Shown here: positions 1-9,950 of the stretch, in pieces | Position numbering within the stretch: the first letter of the stretch is position 1 | Layout: each line of letters begins with the position of its first letter | Source: Heligmosomoides polygyrus polygyrus | Lineage: Eukaryota > Nematoda > Chromadorea > Rhabditida > Heligmosomidae | Direction of reading: 5' to 3' | NCBI GenBank assembly: GCA_947396885.1 | Contig: OX377204.1 | Span: 2,790,001-2,854,000 of the forward strand | Length of the DNA: 64,000 nt | Position numbers and translations under genes: made by a program | Notes under the pieces: model-generated | The model's database searches: none | Seen by the model: the letters and a program-made list of their open reading frames with translations, nothing else | What the model was told of the DNA's origin: nothing

Positions 1-1
1 G

Positions 2-1063
2 ATCTCCATATTCGAGTCCGAGCCCGACCTAGATAGAAACCGTTTCAAAATGCGGAACCCCAGCATTGTCTTCATAACGGTGTCCGGGGTAGAGAAAGCA
101 TATGTCTTCTTTAAGAGATTCTGTGACCACATGATTCGGGCACTCATGGTCCACGATGGAGGACACGTCGCAGTCAGCAGCAACAACGGAGTCGACATCG
201 ACATCACGCAGGTCAATGAGCTGACCAATGCAGGAATCCTGTTTGCCCAAGGACATACCTGGGACGATGTCACAGTCTGCTGTGCGAAGAAGGCGACGAT
301 CATCTTTATGCCGCACGGATTCAGAGGATTCGACAGAGTCGCTGCGTTGAAGGACAATGTCGTCGTGTCGATTTACAGTGCCCTGGCTGATGTATGTGAC
401 GCCTTGAGGAACAAGTCATCGATCGGGACTTGCATCTTCGTCACACCGACCTCCGATGAAGCCATCGACGAAAGCCAGTGGATGCGATTCTCGTCCGTAT
501 TAGCAGCAGTGGCGAGAGATGGAATTAAGCTGATAGCAGTTTGCGGACCTCAAGGAGAGCGCGGCTGGCAACAGAACCGTCAAAAAGCCGCCGAAGCATT
601 CAGCTTTGTTCGTGAAGCAGCGGCCGCGATGAAGCACAATGTCGTGACCATGTTCGGTCATGTACCAGAGTTTGCGGAGCCGTTCACAGTCATGGGAACT
701 GTCCCGAGAATGTCGAGCCGCGAGCTGTATCCGCCTGTCCTAGTCAAGGAGTTCCTTAAAAAACTCCAGGAATACGTGGCCGGACATACACAACTGCTAT
801 TCGATTTGTACGACCAGCCGATCGACAGAGTTAAAGCTTATAAGCTTCGAAAAAGGGCACAAGGAGGCGGAACGATTGCTACGAATGCAGTACCAAGGAA
901 TTACGTGGACGTGTTACAGAGAGACACACGTGGAACGCATAGCGAGGGTCACCGACAGTACCACAACAGAGCAACCACGAGGACTTCGCACCAGAGAGGA
1001 TACGATCGAGGATACGGTAGACCGAGTCGTCTGTATCGTGGTCACAGAAGCAGGCCCTACTAG
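2..1063 (+). CDS. Uncharacterised intronless ORF with RG/RY-rich tail, 5' end beyond window
   Basis: An open frame runs from base 2 to a TAG at 1063 (353 codons). The first ATG is at 50, but the frame is already open upstream, so the true start may lie outside the window. The body is a mixed alpha/beta-looking globular sequence with no motif I recognise. The last 50 residues are rich in Arg, Gly, Tyr and His (for example RGYDRGYGRPSRLYRGHRSR), which suggests a nucleic-acid-binding tail like that of a retroelement Gag or ORF1 protein. It lacks introns, unlike every host gene here, and is followed by an array of palindromic repeats and a polyA signal. It lies downstream of the last visible wars-1 exon on the opposite strand, so it is either in a wars-1 intron or in the DNA beyond it. 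Retroelement origin is inferred; no reverse transcriptase or integrase is visible. Confidence 0.5.
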   Translation: MSIFESEPDLDRNRFKMRNPSIVFITVSGVEKAYVFFKRFCDHMIRALMVHDGGHVAVSSNNGVDIDITQVNELTNAGILFAQGHTWDDVTVCCAKKATIIFMPHGFRGFDRVAALKDNVVVSIYSALADVCDALRNKSSIGTCIFVTPTSDEAIDESQWMRFSSVLAAVARDGIKLIAVCGPQGERGWQQNRQKAAEAFSFVREAAAAMKHNVVTMFGHVPEFAEPFTVMGTVPRMSSRELYPPVLVKEFLKKLQEYVAGHTQLLFDLYDQPIDRVKAYKLRKRAQGGGTIATNAVPRNYVDVLQRDTRGTHSEGHRQYHNRATTRTSHQRGYDRGYGRPSRLYRGHRSRPY

Positions 1064-1850
1064 CTCTTCTGGGATAAGAGGGAAACACCTTGAATTCTTT
1101 TGATTGAATTGTATATTCTTCATACGTCGTAGTAGCCAGGTTTTCATGTTGTTGTATCTAATGTGCAATCTCATCCTCGCTCGTGGTCATATTGTTGTAT
1201 CTCACGGTCATTCCATTCTCGTCGCTGTACCTCATGCCTCAATCATGTAGCGACAGGGGCGTCGCAACCCGTAGGGGGAGGGTAGTAACGCAAGCGGGCA
1301 TTGGGCCGGGTTCTCAATCTGCGCGCCATCGCAACTTTGCGCGCCTCGACAATCTCGCGCGCCAAGGCCAATACCGTTCCTTGTTTGTTTTCCCGCCTCA
1401 GGCGTCCGATGGGCCTCTGGCCTAAAATTTTTTAGTTTGTTGTCGCCTGTGCCTTGCCGGACGGTCGCTCCGTCCGTGTACTCGTTGTCGCCTGCGCCTA
1501 GGAGGACGGTCGCTCCGTCCATGAGTTTGTTGTCGGTTGCATTCGGCTGGACGGTCGCTCCGTCCGTTAGTTTCGTCGCCTACACTCTACTGGACGGTCG
1601 CTCCGTCCGAAATTTGTTTGTCTCTGTGCCCTGCTGGACGGTCGCCCGTCCGTGATTTTGTCTGTAGTTTCCTGCACACAGTGGGACGGTCGCTCCGACC
1701 AAGGGTCTCTTTTTCTGGTCTCCTACGCATAGTGGGACGGTCGCTCCGTCCGTATTCTGTTGTACGACTAACTCTTAGTTAGCTGAGTTTTGTGTTCGTT
1801 GTTCACTTTACTAATAAATCGTGTTCTGTGACTGCCTCCTTCAGTCGTTG
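1064..1850 (+). other. 3' non-coding region of the RG-tail ORF, possible LTR-like end
   Basis: After the stop at 1063 comes about 390 bases without a long reading frame, then the seven-copy palindromic repeat (1459-1750), then AATAAA at 1813-1818. This order resembles the 3' end of a retroelement transcript. The string GATAGAAACCG occurs near 32 and again near 1862, which could mark an element boundary, but one short match is weak evidence. A second LTR copy is not in the window. Confidence 0.3.
1459..1750. repeat. Seven spaced copies of palindrome GGACGGTCGCTCCGTCC
   Basis: The 17-bp unit GGACGGTCGCTCCGTCC (arms GGACGG/CCGTCC) starts at 1459, 1504, 1549, 1592, 1636, 1684 and 1734, a period of 43-50 bp. 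The copies at 1636 and 1684 each carry a small change; the spacer sequence varies while the palindrome is kept. In RNA each unit could form a 6-bp stem with a 5-nt loop, so the array would be seven regularly spaced hairpins. Confidence 0.9.
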
Positions 1851-1879
1851 GGTCGCACGCGGATAGAAACCGCTATAAA

Positions 1880-2285
1880 AGAATAAGAGAAAGAAAGAAT
1901 AAGGAAGAAAAGTATAAAGAAACAGAAAAGAAAAAGGGAAAGAGGAAATAGGAAGAAAAAACAAGTGGAAAGAGGAAGATGAAATTAAGCTATGTTACTG
2001 CCACCGCTTAAAAACAATAACATTTTTAAGCCAAAAAGGAATCAATGTCGACGTTAAATTGCAAAGTTGAGATCGTCAACTATCTGAAAACACGCGCGCT
2101 AAACAGGAGCAACACTAGAAATAACCTCGTTCTGACTACATGCATAGCGACTCCTTGAGTACTGCTCTAGGCGAATGCTGAAAAAATTTCGACGAAAATC
2201 CCGATCTAGACCACACCGCGGAAGGCTACCTCTCTACGCACCTCAAAAAAGTAAAGAAAAAGAAAGAAAGAGAAAGAAAAGAAAA
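1880..2285. repeat. Purine-rich low-complexity tracts flanking unassigned sequence
   Basis: Bases 1880-1985 and 2246-2285 are almost pure A/G on the plus strand (GAAAGAAA-type). The second tract lies directly after the last visible wars-1 exon, so on the minus strand it is a pyrimidine-rich stretch at the start of that intron. The 260 bases between the tracts show no gene. Confidence 0.6.
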
Positions 2286-2290
2286 CATGC

Positions 2291-5200
2291 CTTATTTTTA
2301 ATTTGCTTCGCCGTGTCGCTAAGATAGATACATGAAGTCGTGTCGCTGGCCGCCATTTTCGTCTGCGCACCCTGAAAAGTGATGCGATGCTTCAGGCTCA
2401 TGGCCCAGGTCGATATCCTCGAATAAGAAGAACCTGTAGGGCAGGAAGGAACGTCGAGTATATCAGTGCCGGTTTCGGGAACTTCAACCTCGGCGCCACA
2501 TCTCGAGTCATTCGGAAGTACGGATCCTGAACGACAGTAGGCAGTAGGTGTGAATTTATATGGGACAGCAATCCCACACAAATGCTTGTATGTGTGTGTC
2601 TAAGTTAGCCGATTGAGAACAGCCTTAACGAAGTTAAAGCTCTTTCGATGATACAGGGTTGCATGCAGCTGCTCCCGAGGACTGGTACATTAGAATTATT
2701 TCGGTTTTATCTTTGAACGTTATCGCCTTTCTCAAAGCCTTTCAGTGGGAAGCAGGAACAAACAAGATTATAAACGGCGGATATCAGGACCGGCTCACCG
2801 TAACCTTAGGCGTCGGGCGAGACGTCCATTGTGCAATCGCAGAGCCAGGCTAGGGAAGGGACTCCAGGGTGTGTGCCATACAAGCTGCTCGTATGGAGAC
2901 TGCTTTCTTCGCTCAGGGGGGAATTCGCGGTTGGGTTCTGCGCGCTTCGAGCGCAGAGCCAGGCTAGGGAAGGGACTCCAGAGTGTGTGCCATACAAGCT
3001 GCTCGTATGGAGACTGCTTTCTTCGCTCAGGGGGAGTTCGCGGCTGGATTCTGCGCTCTTCGAGCGCAGAGCCAGGCTAGGGAAGGGACTCCAGGGTGTG
3101 TGCCATAATACTGCTCGTATGGAAACTGCTTTCGTTGCTCAGGGGGAGTCCGCATCTGGATTCTGCGCTCTTCGAGCGGCGAAGCACATACGGCTGAAAG
3201 AATGCGCAAAAAACGCGCAACGTCGTGTAGACGTCGAAACCTCCCAGATCTCAGATACTCAGCTGAAGTGCAAAAACGCCCCCGCACCCGGGTACCGAAC
3301 CCCCGACATCCCTCGCATGAACTAAACCCCCTACCTACTGCACCACGACCTACTTGCACACGGTGCCTCGCGGGCGCACAAGACATCGATCGGACGTCGC
3401 GGCGTGGACGCGGGATCTCTGAGTTAGGAGGGCGCAGACAGCAAAGTCTCGGCGCGACCCGCACTGCGGTTACGGTGAGCCGGTACTGATATCCGCCGTT
3501 TATAATTGTCTCAGGAACAAGCGCTAGTCATACCTAGCTGGAAAAGGGAAGGAGTACGCAGGGTGACTAGCGAACCTTCCAGAATTCCAATGAAATGGCT
3601 TTGAAGAAGGCGATAACACCGAAACACAAGCCGGAATAAAACTACCACACCAATCTCGATGTCAGTGTCAAGCTGTCTTGCACCAAAGAAGAAGCTATGT
3701 CAAGATTAATGGAAAGACGAACCTGGCGGTGATATGGTTACTGTCTTGCGTTCATTACAGAGGTTTAAGTCCTCATAAATATTATATTTCTAGTTTGTAT
3801 ACCAATATATCCCCTAAACTCGATCAAAATGCCTGTTGTTTATGTTACTTCGAAAGGAATATAAGGAAAGCATCACTAGAATCTACTATTTGAAACCTAT
3901 CCAACCTCATAACTTCATCTAGCGACAAATTCATCCCTACCTGGTCTATAGCACACGGAATGAGACACGGAATATCAGTCTTGTTTCCAAAAATGTGAGG
4001 AAACGACGACGAAAAGCACGGCGCAGCTTCTATGGCAGGGAATGCAGACTGAAAAGAAAAGTAATGTCTTATAACCACGCACATTCACAGTCGTATAAAG
4101 GCTCCACTAAAAGATACATCGCGGAGCCGGCCAATAGAATGTATCTTCAGATAACTCTCCTTACTGTAGCGCACGCATGGCAGCCGAAAAATTGGATTCC
4201 ATCCAATTTTCCCTCATTTCACCTATTAGCAGTACAACAGTGTCATGCTTCGGTGTCTGGGCATCAAATTAAGCAGACCCCCGTGGTAAATCGAATGACT
4301 ACTGGAGCAAAATCTATGTATTCAACTCTATATGTGCAATACTAATGCACAATCAGGCCTAGCTATAAGGGCCCGTTTATACTTCGACGCCGAGCGACGC
4401 GACGCCACGTATAGTGGCTATATTGGTTGGGCGAAGAGATCGATCAATTTGGCTACTTTACATGCCGTCGCGTCGCTCGGCGTCGGAAGTATAAACGAGG
4501 CCTTGGGCCCGAACATTAAAATGTGCCTGCTTTAGAACGTGACAGAATTTCGAAATCGAATTGGGCACTTTTCAAACCAAATGGACGCTTTTGAGGTCAA
4601 GCTGAACACTTCTGAAGGCAAAATGCCCATCCTCCACACAAAACGAGTCTTCAAAATTAAAAAGTTTTAAACCACAATTTTTCGTTCAGAAAAATTGTCA
4701 ATCTTCAAACAGTGCGCTCATTTGATGGGTGTGCATTCGGACTTCAAAAGGGTCAGGCTTGCTTAAAAGGGTCCAAATTGACGTGAAAATGTTCTACATC
4801 CGCGCTTCTAAAGCAATAGAGCACATTAAGGCACTGAGAAAAACGGAAACGCGTCGAGTAGCGGCACTGAACGCACCTTTCCCATACTATCCTCCGGTGT
4901 GAATCCGAAAATAGCTCTCGCCTGGTTACCGGTGACCACTTTCCAGATCTTCACTATGTTCTCATAGAACGGTGGACTGAAATAAACAGTGTTTAATTGA
5001 ACATTTAATAAATAAAATGCAAAATGTGGTTCTGCAAATCCTCGACATAAATAGCTTACCACATATAGTCGAAATCATTGAACATAAACGTCTTCTCAGG
5101 ATCGAATCCAACGGCAATAATATCCTTCATGTTCTCTCTGGCCATTTTCTTCGACTCCTCCACTTTGAGGTCCTTCCATAGAAACTTCTCGTCATCCGTA

Positions 5201-7463
5201 ATCTTAAATAGTACCTACGATAAGCGGTATAGAGCCAATAATGTATCGGTCAACCACTTAAGGATACCCCACGCTTTCAACTTTTGCACGATCACTAGAA
5301 GTATACGAAGAACATAGCTAGCAGCGGGAAAGTAGTCTGATCAGCGCTCACGATTTCTCAGGCGAGTTTTATTTTTTATTCCAAAGAGTTGGTTAACATG
5401 GGCTGAGCCGGCCATGGATCAACTCATCCTAGCAGCAAGACCAGTCGCTCCTCCAACTTCCCCATAAGTGACCAACGCTGAATCGCTTTAAAAAGGTACG
5501 ACACTTATTCACTTATTTAGTGGTTTTTGGTCGTTATTAATGACAAACGGCCGAAAATATCAGTGAAGACTCATTCTACAATGAGTCTTCACTGATATTT
5601 TCGGCCGTTTGTCATTAATAACGACCAAAAACCACTAAATGAGACTTCAGTTACAACTTTGCATGGAAGGGAACACAAAGGGACTGATTGCTGGATAGGA
5701 TTTGATTTTTTTGAAAGATTTAGTGAACAGAAAGATCACAGTGTGAACCGATTATCGCTGCGGTATTGCATCAGATACGACACAATATGAAATATAAATA
5801 TAACAATAATGGACGCGTGTAGCGCAGCCGGAGGAGGCTGTCGCGTGCACCCCATGTGCACCACGTTCCCGTTTCGGATTTCCCGCCCAGGCCAACGAAG
5901 CCTTCCATACGTCCATGGTAGGAGAATTGGTACCAGACTTATCTGGATAGGGTAAAGCGCAGATTTGTTCATCGTCTGGCCCCTGTAAGTCATTATATGG
6001 CTAAATACGCAGTCTCAAATCGCCTCCACGATATCCCGTAGAAGGCGTGGCGCATCCCAAAAGAGAATGAGTAACGCCGCCTTCATACATAGTCATAATA
6101 TAATAATAAATAATAGATACAATACGACATAATATTCGATAAATATAATATTATTATATATTATATAATATATAATACAATACAATATAGTGCTATATAA
6201 TATAACATAATAACATAAATAGCTATTGCGGACATTAATCCTATAGATAACAGAAATTTCATGACATGACGGTTTAATGTCCGAGATCCCATGACAGATC
6301 TGCAGCTAAAATTGGGTTATCCTTGTCTATAAAAGATGGAACAATCAGTTAACAATAATCAGTTCCCGTTTGGGACGCGCCACGTGCCTTGATTTAAGGA
6401 ATATCGTGGGAGGCATATGAATGTGTCATATACCTATAAATTGGATTGCTGTGGCTCACTGATGAACAGCTCAGCGTTTTATCCTTCCAGAGAAGCCTGG
6501 TATAATTTACTCCCTCTGGAGGGATGGAAGGCTTGGTTGGGCTGGCGGGAAATCCGAACCAGGAACCTGGAATCGTGTGCACGCGACAGCTGGTACCTCC
6601 TCCTCCGACTGCGCTACCACGCGCTTTGGTCCATGTGTACAGCCGCAGGGATATGCATAGGTTCTCAAGACAGTTAGTGATAAACAAACACACCTGTATG
6701 ATCAGCGGCACATCGAAAACGTCCTGCAGCCACTTTGAGAACATGAACGGGATCAGATGTCCGAGATGCAGACTTCCAGACGAGGGACCACGACCGGTGT
6801 AGAGGAAGAAAGGTTTTCCTTGTTCCTTACGGTCGAGAATCGAGGCGAAATCCCTAAAAATCGTTACTGAAACACAGTCCTACTTTCGTACTGGTGAAGT
6901 TCGGTCATCTGTACGAGCCATACGAAAAAGAAAAACCGTTGACTCCTCCCAGGTTCTAGAGCTGTTTAGGAGCGATATTATGCTTCGAAAGTCTCGGACG
7001 TGAAAGCGAACCAAAAGTGAACAAACAGCCTTTCATCCATTTCCACGATGTACTTAAATCTCTCAGACACTCACCTATGAGCAAAGAACATGCCACGCCG
7101 CAACATTGGATGAGGCTCATGGCCAGTCACCTTTCTGAATCGTTCTATGAGATCTTCACCAAGCTTACGGCATCCAAACCTCACTAAAATCAGGACCAAA
7201 TAGATGCTGTTAGAAAAAACAATACTGCAATAGAGATCCTAGAGAAAATCGTACCTATCAATTTATCATAATCGACACCGGCGGCGCTACTAGCCGACAC
7301 ATCCCATGGCGTCACCAGGTCCTCTTTTTCCTCTTCCCTCTGAAATGATGGATTCTAACGCGAAAACAGATCACAAAACACTAAATTTCGCTAAAAATCC
7401 AACCTGATCACCGTTGACCTGCATCGTTTCCAGCTTTTCGTTCACCTCTGGCTCAGAGGACAT
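2291..7463 (-). CDS. wars-1: Tryptophanyl-tRNA synthetase, 9 exons, 3' end beyond window
   Basis: Charges tRNA-Trp with tryptophan in the cytoplasm (class Ic synthetase). Nine exons join in frame for 313 residues: 7463-7404, 7339-7255, 7183-7075, 6853-6694, 5202-5060, 4976-4877, 4048-3941, 2526-2434, 2371-2291. Exon 4 carries the ATP-binding signature (TGRGPSS followed by LHLGHLIPF, the HIGH-box equivalent). Exon 9 carries KMAAS, the KMSKS-loop equivalent. Exons 5-8 follow the family order: [41 protein letters not shown]. The ATG at 7463 lies 2 nt after a TTTTAG acceptor, and there is no WHEP domain. Roughly the last 95 residues of a normal enzyme are missing and should lie left of the window. 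The last visible donor reads GC rather than GT. Exon 5 could instead start at 5214. Introns hold a MULE-like element, MITEs, a perfect hairpin and two SINEs. Confidence 0.93.
2839..3178. repeat. Three tandem copies of a 113-114 bp unit
   Basis: Units begin GCAGAGCCAGGCTAGGGAAG at 2839, 2953 and 3066; the third ends near 3178. The copies differ by a few substitutions and small indels. Each contains the short inverted pair CATACAAG/CTCGTATG. The array lies wholly inside the MULE-like element. Confidence 0.92.
3285..3395 (-). mobile_element. tRNA-like SINE fragment inside the MULE-like element
   Basis: On the minus strand the A-box-like GTGGTGCAGTAGG precedes the B-box-like GGTTCGGTACCC by about 40 bases, the spacing of a tRNA promoter. 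It is unlike the two main tRNA-derived families of this window and may be captured or degenerate. Confidence 0.45.
4367..4506. mobile_element. Palindromic Tourist-like MITE (GGGCCCGTTTATACTTCG ends)
   Basis: The left end GGGCCCGTTTATACTTCGAC is mirrored at 4480-4504; the arms include GCCGAGCGACGCGACG. It belongs to the same family as the copies at 15.5, 19.8, 20.2, 42.4 and 56.1 kb. It lies in the intron between wars-1 exons 6 and 7. Confidence 0.8.
4541..4800. repeat. A/T-rich dispersed repeat with ~22-25 bp internal periodicity
   Basis: Loosely repeated phrases of the type CAAATTGGACACTTTTCAAA occur here and again at 13640-14010 and, partly inverted, at 53600-54300. The family is divergent; no termini are clear. 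Confidence 0.5.
5515..5640. repeat. Perfect 61-bp inverted repeat with 4-nt loop
   Basis: Bases 5515-5575 and 5580-5640 are exact reverse complements with the loop CTAC between them. It lies in the intron between wars-1 exons 4 and 5. No matching flanking duplication is seen. The absence of any mismatch suggests recent origin, gene conversion, a constrained function, or an assembly/cloning snap-back artefact. Confidence 0.95.
5812..6090 (+). mobile_element. tRNA-derived SINE (SINE-1), plus strand
   Basis: The A-box GTGTAGCGCAGCCGGAGG and the B-box region (GTTTCGGATTTCCCGCCC) are followed by the family body (GGTACCAGACTT, CCACGATATCCCGTAGAAG, GAGTAACGCCG). In the wars-1 intron 4. It forms an inverted pair with the minus-strand copy at 6383. 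Confidence 0.85.
6095..6215. repeat. AT-rich microsatellite-like tract
   Basis: About 120 bases of ATA/TATA/AATA simple sequence between two oppositely oriented SINE-1 copies in a wars-1 intron. Confidence 0.85.
6383..6630 (-). mobile_element. SINE-1 copy, minus strand
   Basis: Starts GGGACGCGCCACG and runs to GACTGCGCTACCACGCG in plus-strand reading, the reverse complement of the SINE-1 body and A-box. GGGAAATCCGAACCAGGAAC is the B-box region. Confidence 0.85.
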
Positions 7464-7480
7464 ACCTAAAACGCAATCCA
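7464..7480 (-). promoter_or_regulatory. Probable spliced-leader acceptor of wars-1
   Basis: On the minus strand the sequence reads GCGTTTTAG/GT then the ATG at 7463. A 3' splice site 2 nt before the start codon, without an upstream exon, is typical of nematode trans-splicing. Confidence 0.55.
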
Positions 7481-8650
7481 GAACGCATACAAGCTCCAGA
7501 ACAATTCTATTTGAGAGCGTCGACATAACACAAAATATAAAGCGCAATAAACGCAGCTAGAAGAGAAGTACACAGATCTTAAGAAAAATTTATTCATGAA
7601 AAATCAGATGTTCGTAGATTTCTACTTCCACTGCTCTGCTTCATTTCGCTCTTCTGAATACACGTTCGAGATTCTGTTTCGAAGTCCCTGAAAACAGCTT
7701 ATTAAAGGTACGGACAAGTGCTAAGCTGCTGAGTCACACAGCGTCACTCAACGCCTAACCATCTCCTGTTCATTAATCAATCCTTTTGAGATGCGGCATG
7801 TATTTCTGTTCCTACGTGGAGTCTTCAGTGCAATAGGTGAATGAAGAATTACTGCACTGCGAGTGCAATAAGAGTTAATAGAAAATAACAGCATAATCAG
7901 TAGATATTATGGGCATATAATGGGTTAGAGTAGTAGCTCTTAAACTATTCTGGGTATAATCCTCCTCAGACGGCCCGGTGACAATTAATCCGTTGGCTGA
8001 AAGGCCTACCTACCAAAACCAAAGCCGAGGCTAAGATCGCCTCATGATATGAACGAGACCTGTGCCAGCTTCACCTCTATTCTTTATTTATTTTATTCAT
8101 TCATTTATTTGCACAATGTCGTGGGCACAAAAATAGTACACTCAACAAGGACACAGCACATTAGAAAATTCGTGGTATTAAAAAAATCAACAAATCAAAA
8201 CTAGCCATCATTGTTAATTTTCTTTAACAGAAAATAGAAGTCATTTAGAAAAATAAGAGTTCTGGGAGAATAAGAGTAAGGAAGTTGCATAAGAATGATG
8301 GGATAAAGGAAGATGGGCAAAGTATGATGGGTAACTGCTGAAGAAGAGCAGTGACCAGCCAATACTGCAAGTCGTGGGAGATATCGGCTCCGGATACCAT
8401 CTTAGTAGGCCCGCCAACTCCATCGGAACCCATCAAAGACAGCTGCGTGGGGAAACGTAAGACGGTAACACTGGATAATCAAAAACAATGCAGAGAAGTT
8501 GTAAAATTCAAGGAAAGTTAGAAACAAACAAACAACGAGCAAACGTACAAAAAGGAAAAGAGCAACAAAAAAGCAAAAAAACAAACGAAAAACTCTGATG
8601 TAAAAAACAAATTCTAAAACAAAGGATATCCTGAAGGATGTAGGAAGAGC
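7481..8650. other. wars-1 upstream region, no gene seen
   Basis: No reading frame with family resemblance or spliceable exons was found. Near 8085-8160 the minus strand reads like a LINE 3' tail (GTGCAAATAAATGAATGAATAA). Any wars-1 promoter should be in the right-hand sequence immediately after 7480 but no motif is recognisable. Confidence 0.4.
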
Positions 8651-8658
8651 AAAAATAT

Positions 8659-9562
8659 TAGGGGGGGGGGGCGAAAGTAATGAGACACCCCATATATCTC
8701 GTGGCTGGAGTCTGGTTTCGCGCTTATCGTTTTTGTATGTTTGTATGCTACTTACTGAAGGCCACCTGAGAAGTTATCACTTCCGCCCTTTCCAGAAGCA
8801 TGCCAAAACCCCAGCCTGTCTCATGCCGAAACCCCGGCCTGACGAGTCGACCTGTGTCGCGCAAATCTCGCCCAATTCCCAACCCCGGGCAGCCTGGGCT
8901 CAATATTCACGCAAGATGAGAAGTACGTCTTCTACCTTAACCCTGCCAAGCAGCGAGTCTGGGTGAGGCCTGCTGACCTGTTACCGACCTTCGTTCGGCG
9001 AGAAGCTCATGGCGAGAAGCACCTTTGGAGCTTTTGGGTCTGCGCCCATGGATCGGTTTACCGGAAGCTGTTTCCCAAGAGCACCACGATGAACTCCAAG
9101 GCCATGGTGAATGAAATAGAAGAGATGGGCCGGCAACTCGCTCTTATTCATTCGCAGCGCTTCAAGGAGGTTCTCCTCTTCGACAACGCCGCACCCCATC
9201 GGGAACAAGTAACTACGGATAAGCTTGGCCAGCTGGGCTACGTTCACATGCCTCATCAACCGTATTCGCCGGACATCTCTCCATGCGCCTACCACTACAA
9301 CTTGAGCCTACAGGACTTCCTAGTCTGAAGGGACACAAGAACCCAAGCAGTCCTTGACAACCATATCGAGCAGTTGATCAACACCAGGCCCAAGCAGTTC
9401 TGGAATGATGGGATCAGGAAGTTGGCTGAGCGATTGCAGCAAGGTCATTGCCCTTAATGGCAAATACATTCCTCAGCATCGTTGAGTTCTAATTGAGTTA
9501 TAAGGAGATAAAGATTTTTTTTCATTTTGTCTCATTACTTTTGCCCCCCCCCCCCCCCCCTA
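8659..9562. mobile_element. Mariner element with poly-G terminal repeats, about 0.9 kb
   Basis: Left end TTA then 11 G then CGAAAGTAATGAGACA; right end mirrors it with 17 C then TAA. The terminal repeats of about 30 bp enclose a decayed mariner transposase on the plus strand. TA occurs at both outer borders, as expected for mariner insertion. Confidence 0.85.
8895..9457 (+). pseudogene. Mariner transposase remnant, DD34D with third D lost
   Basis: DNA cut-and-paste transposase. One frame reads FTQDEKYVFYLN (first catalytic Asp), LFDNAAPH (second) and SPDISPCAYH, where the third catalytic Asp is replaced by Ala; the spacing from the second Asp is exactly 34 residues. A stop at 9326-9328 splits the C-terminal part, which continues in the same frame to a stop near 9457. 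The N-terminal helix-turn-helix region is not recognisable before 8895. Clearly inactive. Only the family is identified; the subfamily is uncertain. Confidence 0.88.
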
Positions 9563-9825
9563 ATAGCAGAATCTTTTTCACTTAGGCGATATCAAGAATA
9601 TGCAGTGTTGAAAGCAAGTCTACTCTCTTCAACCCTTTTCTAAAAAATACACGTTTGGTGCTTCTAATAGGCTGGGTGGTAGCATTTGTAACCAACGAGC
9701 TCCACGAAAGAACATAGAATTAAAACTCTTTTCTCAGCATTTCTTCTTTACCTTGGGATAGCGAAAGCAGTATCTATTACGCCGACCTTGTGTTGGCAAA
9801 ATGGTCCAATAATTACTAGCCTTTA

Positions 9826-9950
9826 AGTCTAGAATTGCCTTTTAGGATTTTGAAACAAAACATTAGATCATTTACAATGCGCCTATACAGTAAACTAGTC
9901 AGGTTGAATAATTTTAGTCGTTCTTCATACCTAGGACACGTTCCAGTAGG
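9826..9950 (-). pseudogene. LINE (CR1/jockey-like) C-terminal remnant
   Basis: The minus strand encodes CPRYEERLKLFNLTSLLYRR followed by a DLMFCFKILKG-type segment. This is the short conserved C-terminal stretch of CR1/jockey-like LINE ORF2 proteins. Only this fragment is visible. Confidence 0.65.

Larger units (their letters stand above)
2762..3511. mobile_element. Non-autonomous Mutator-like element, 750 bp, 9-bp target duplication
   Basis: Terminal inverted repeats of about 45 bp (left ATTATAAACGGCGGATATCA, mirrored at 3466-3511) are flanked by a perfect direct repeat CAGGAACAA at 2753-2761 and 3512-3520. A 9-bp duplication with long inverted ends is the Mutator (MULE) pattern. Inside are the three-copy 113-bp repeat and a tRNA-like stretch; no transposase is present. 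Flanks at about 2660-2745 and 3590-3680 are weakly inverted copies of each other, so this element may itself sit inside an older foldback. It lies in the intron between wars-1 exons 7 and 8. Confidence 0.8.

Noticed and set aside
1459..1750. CRISPR-like array (regular repeats with variable spacers)
   Set aside because: This is eukaryotic DNA; repeats are 17 bp palindromes with related, non-unique spacers and no cas genes.
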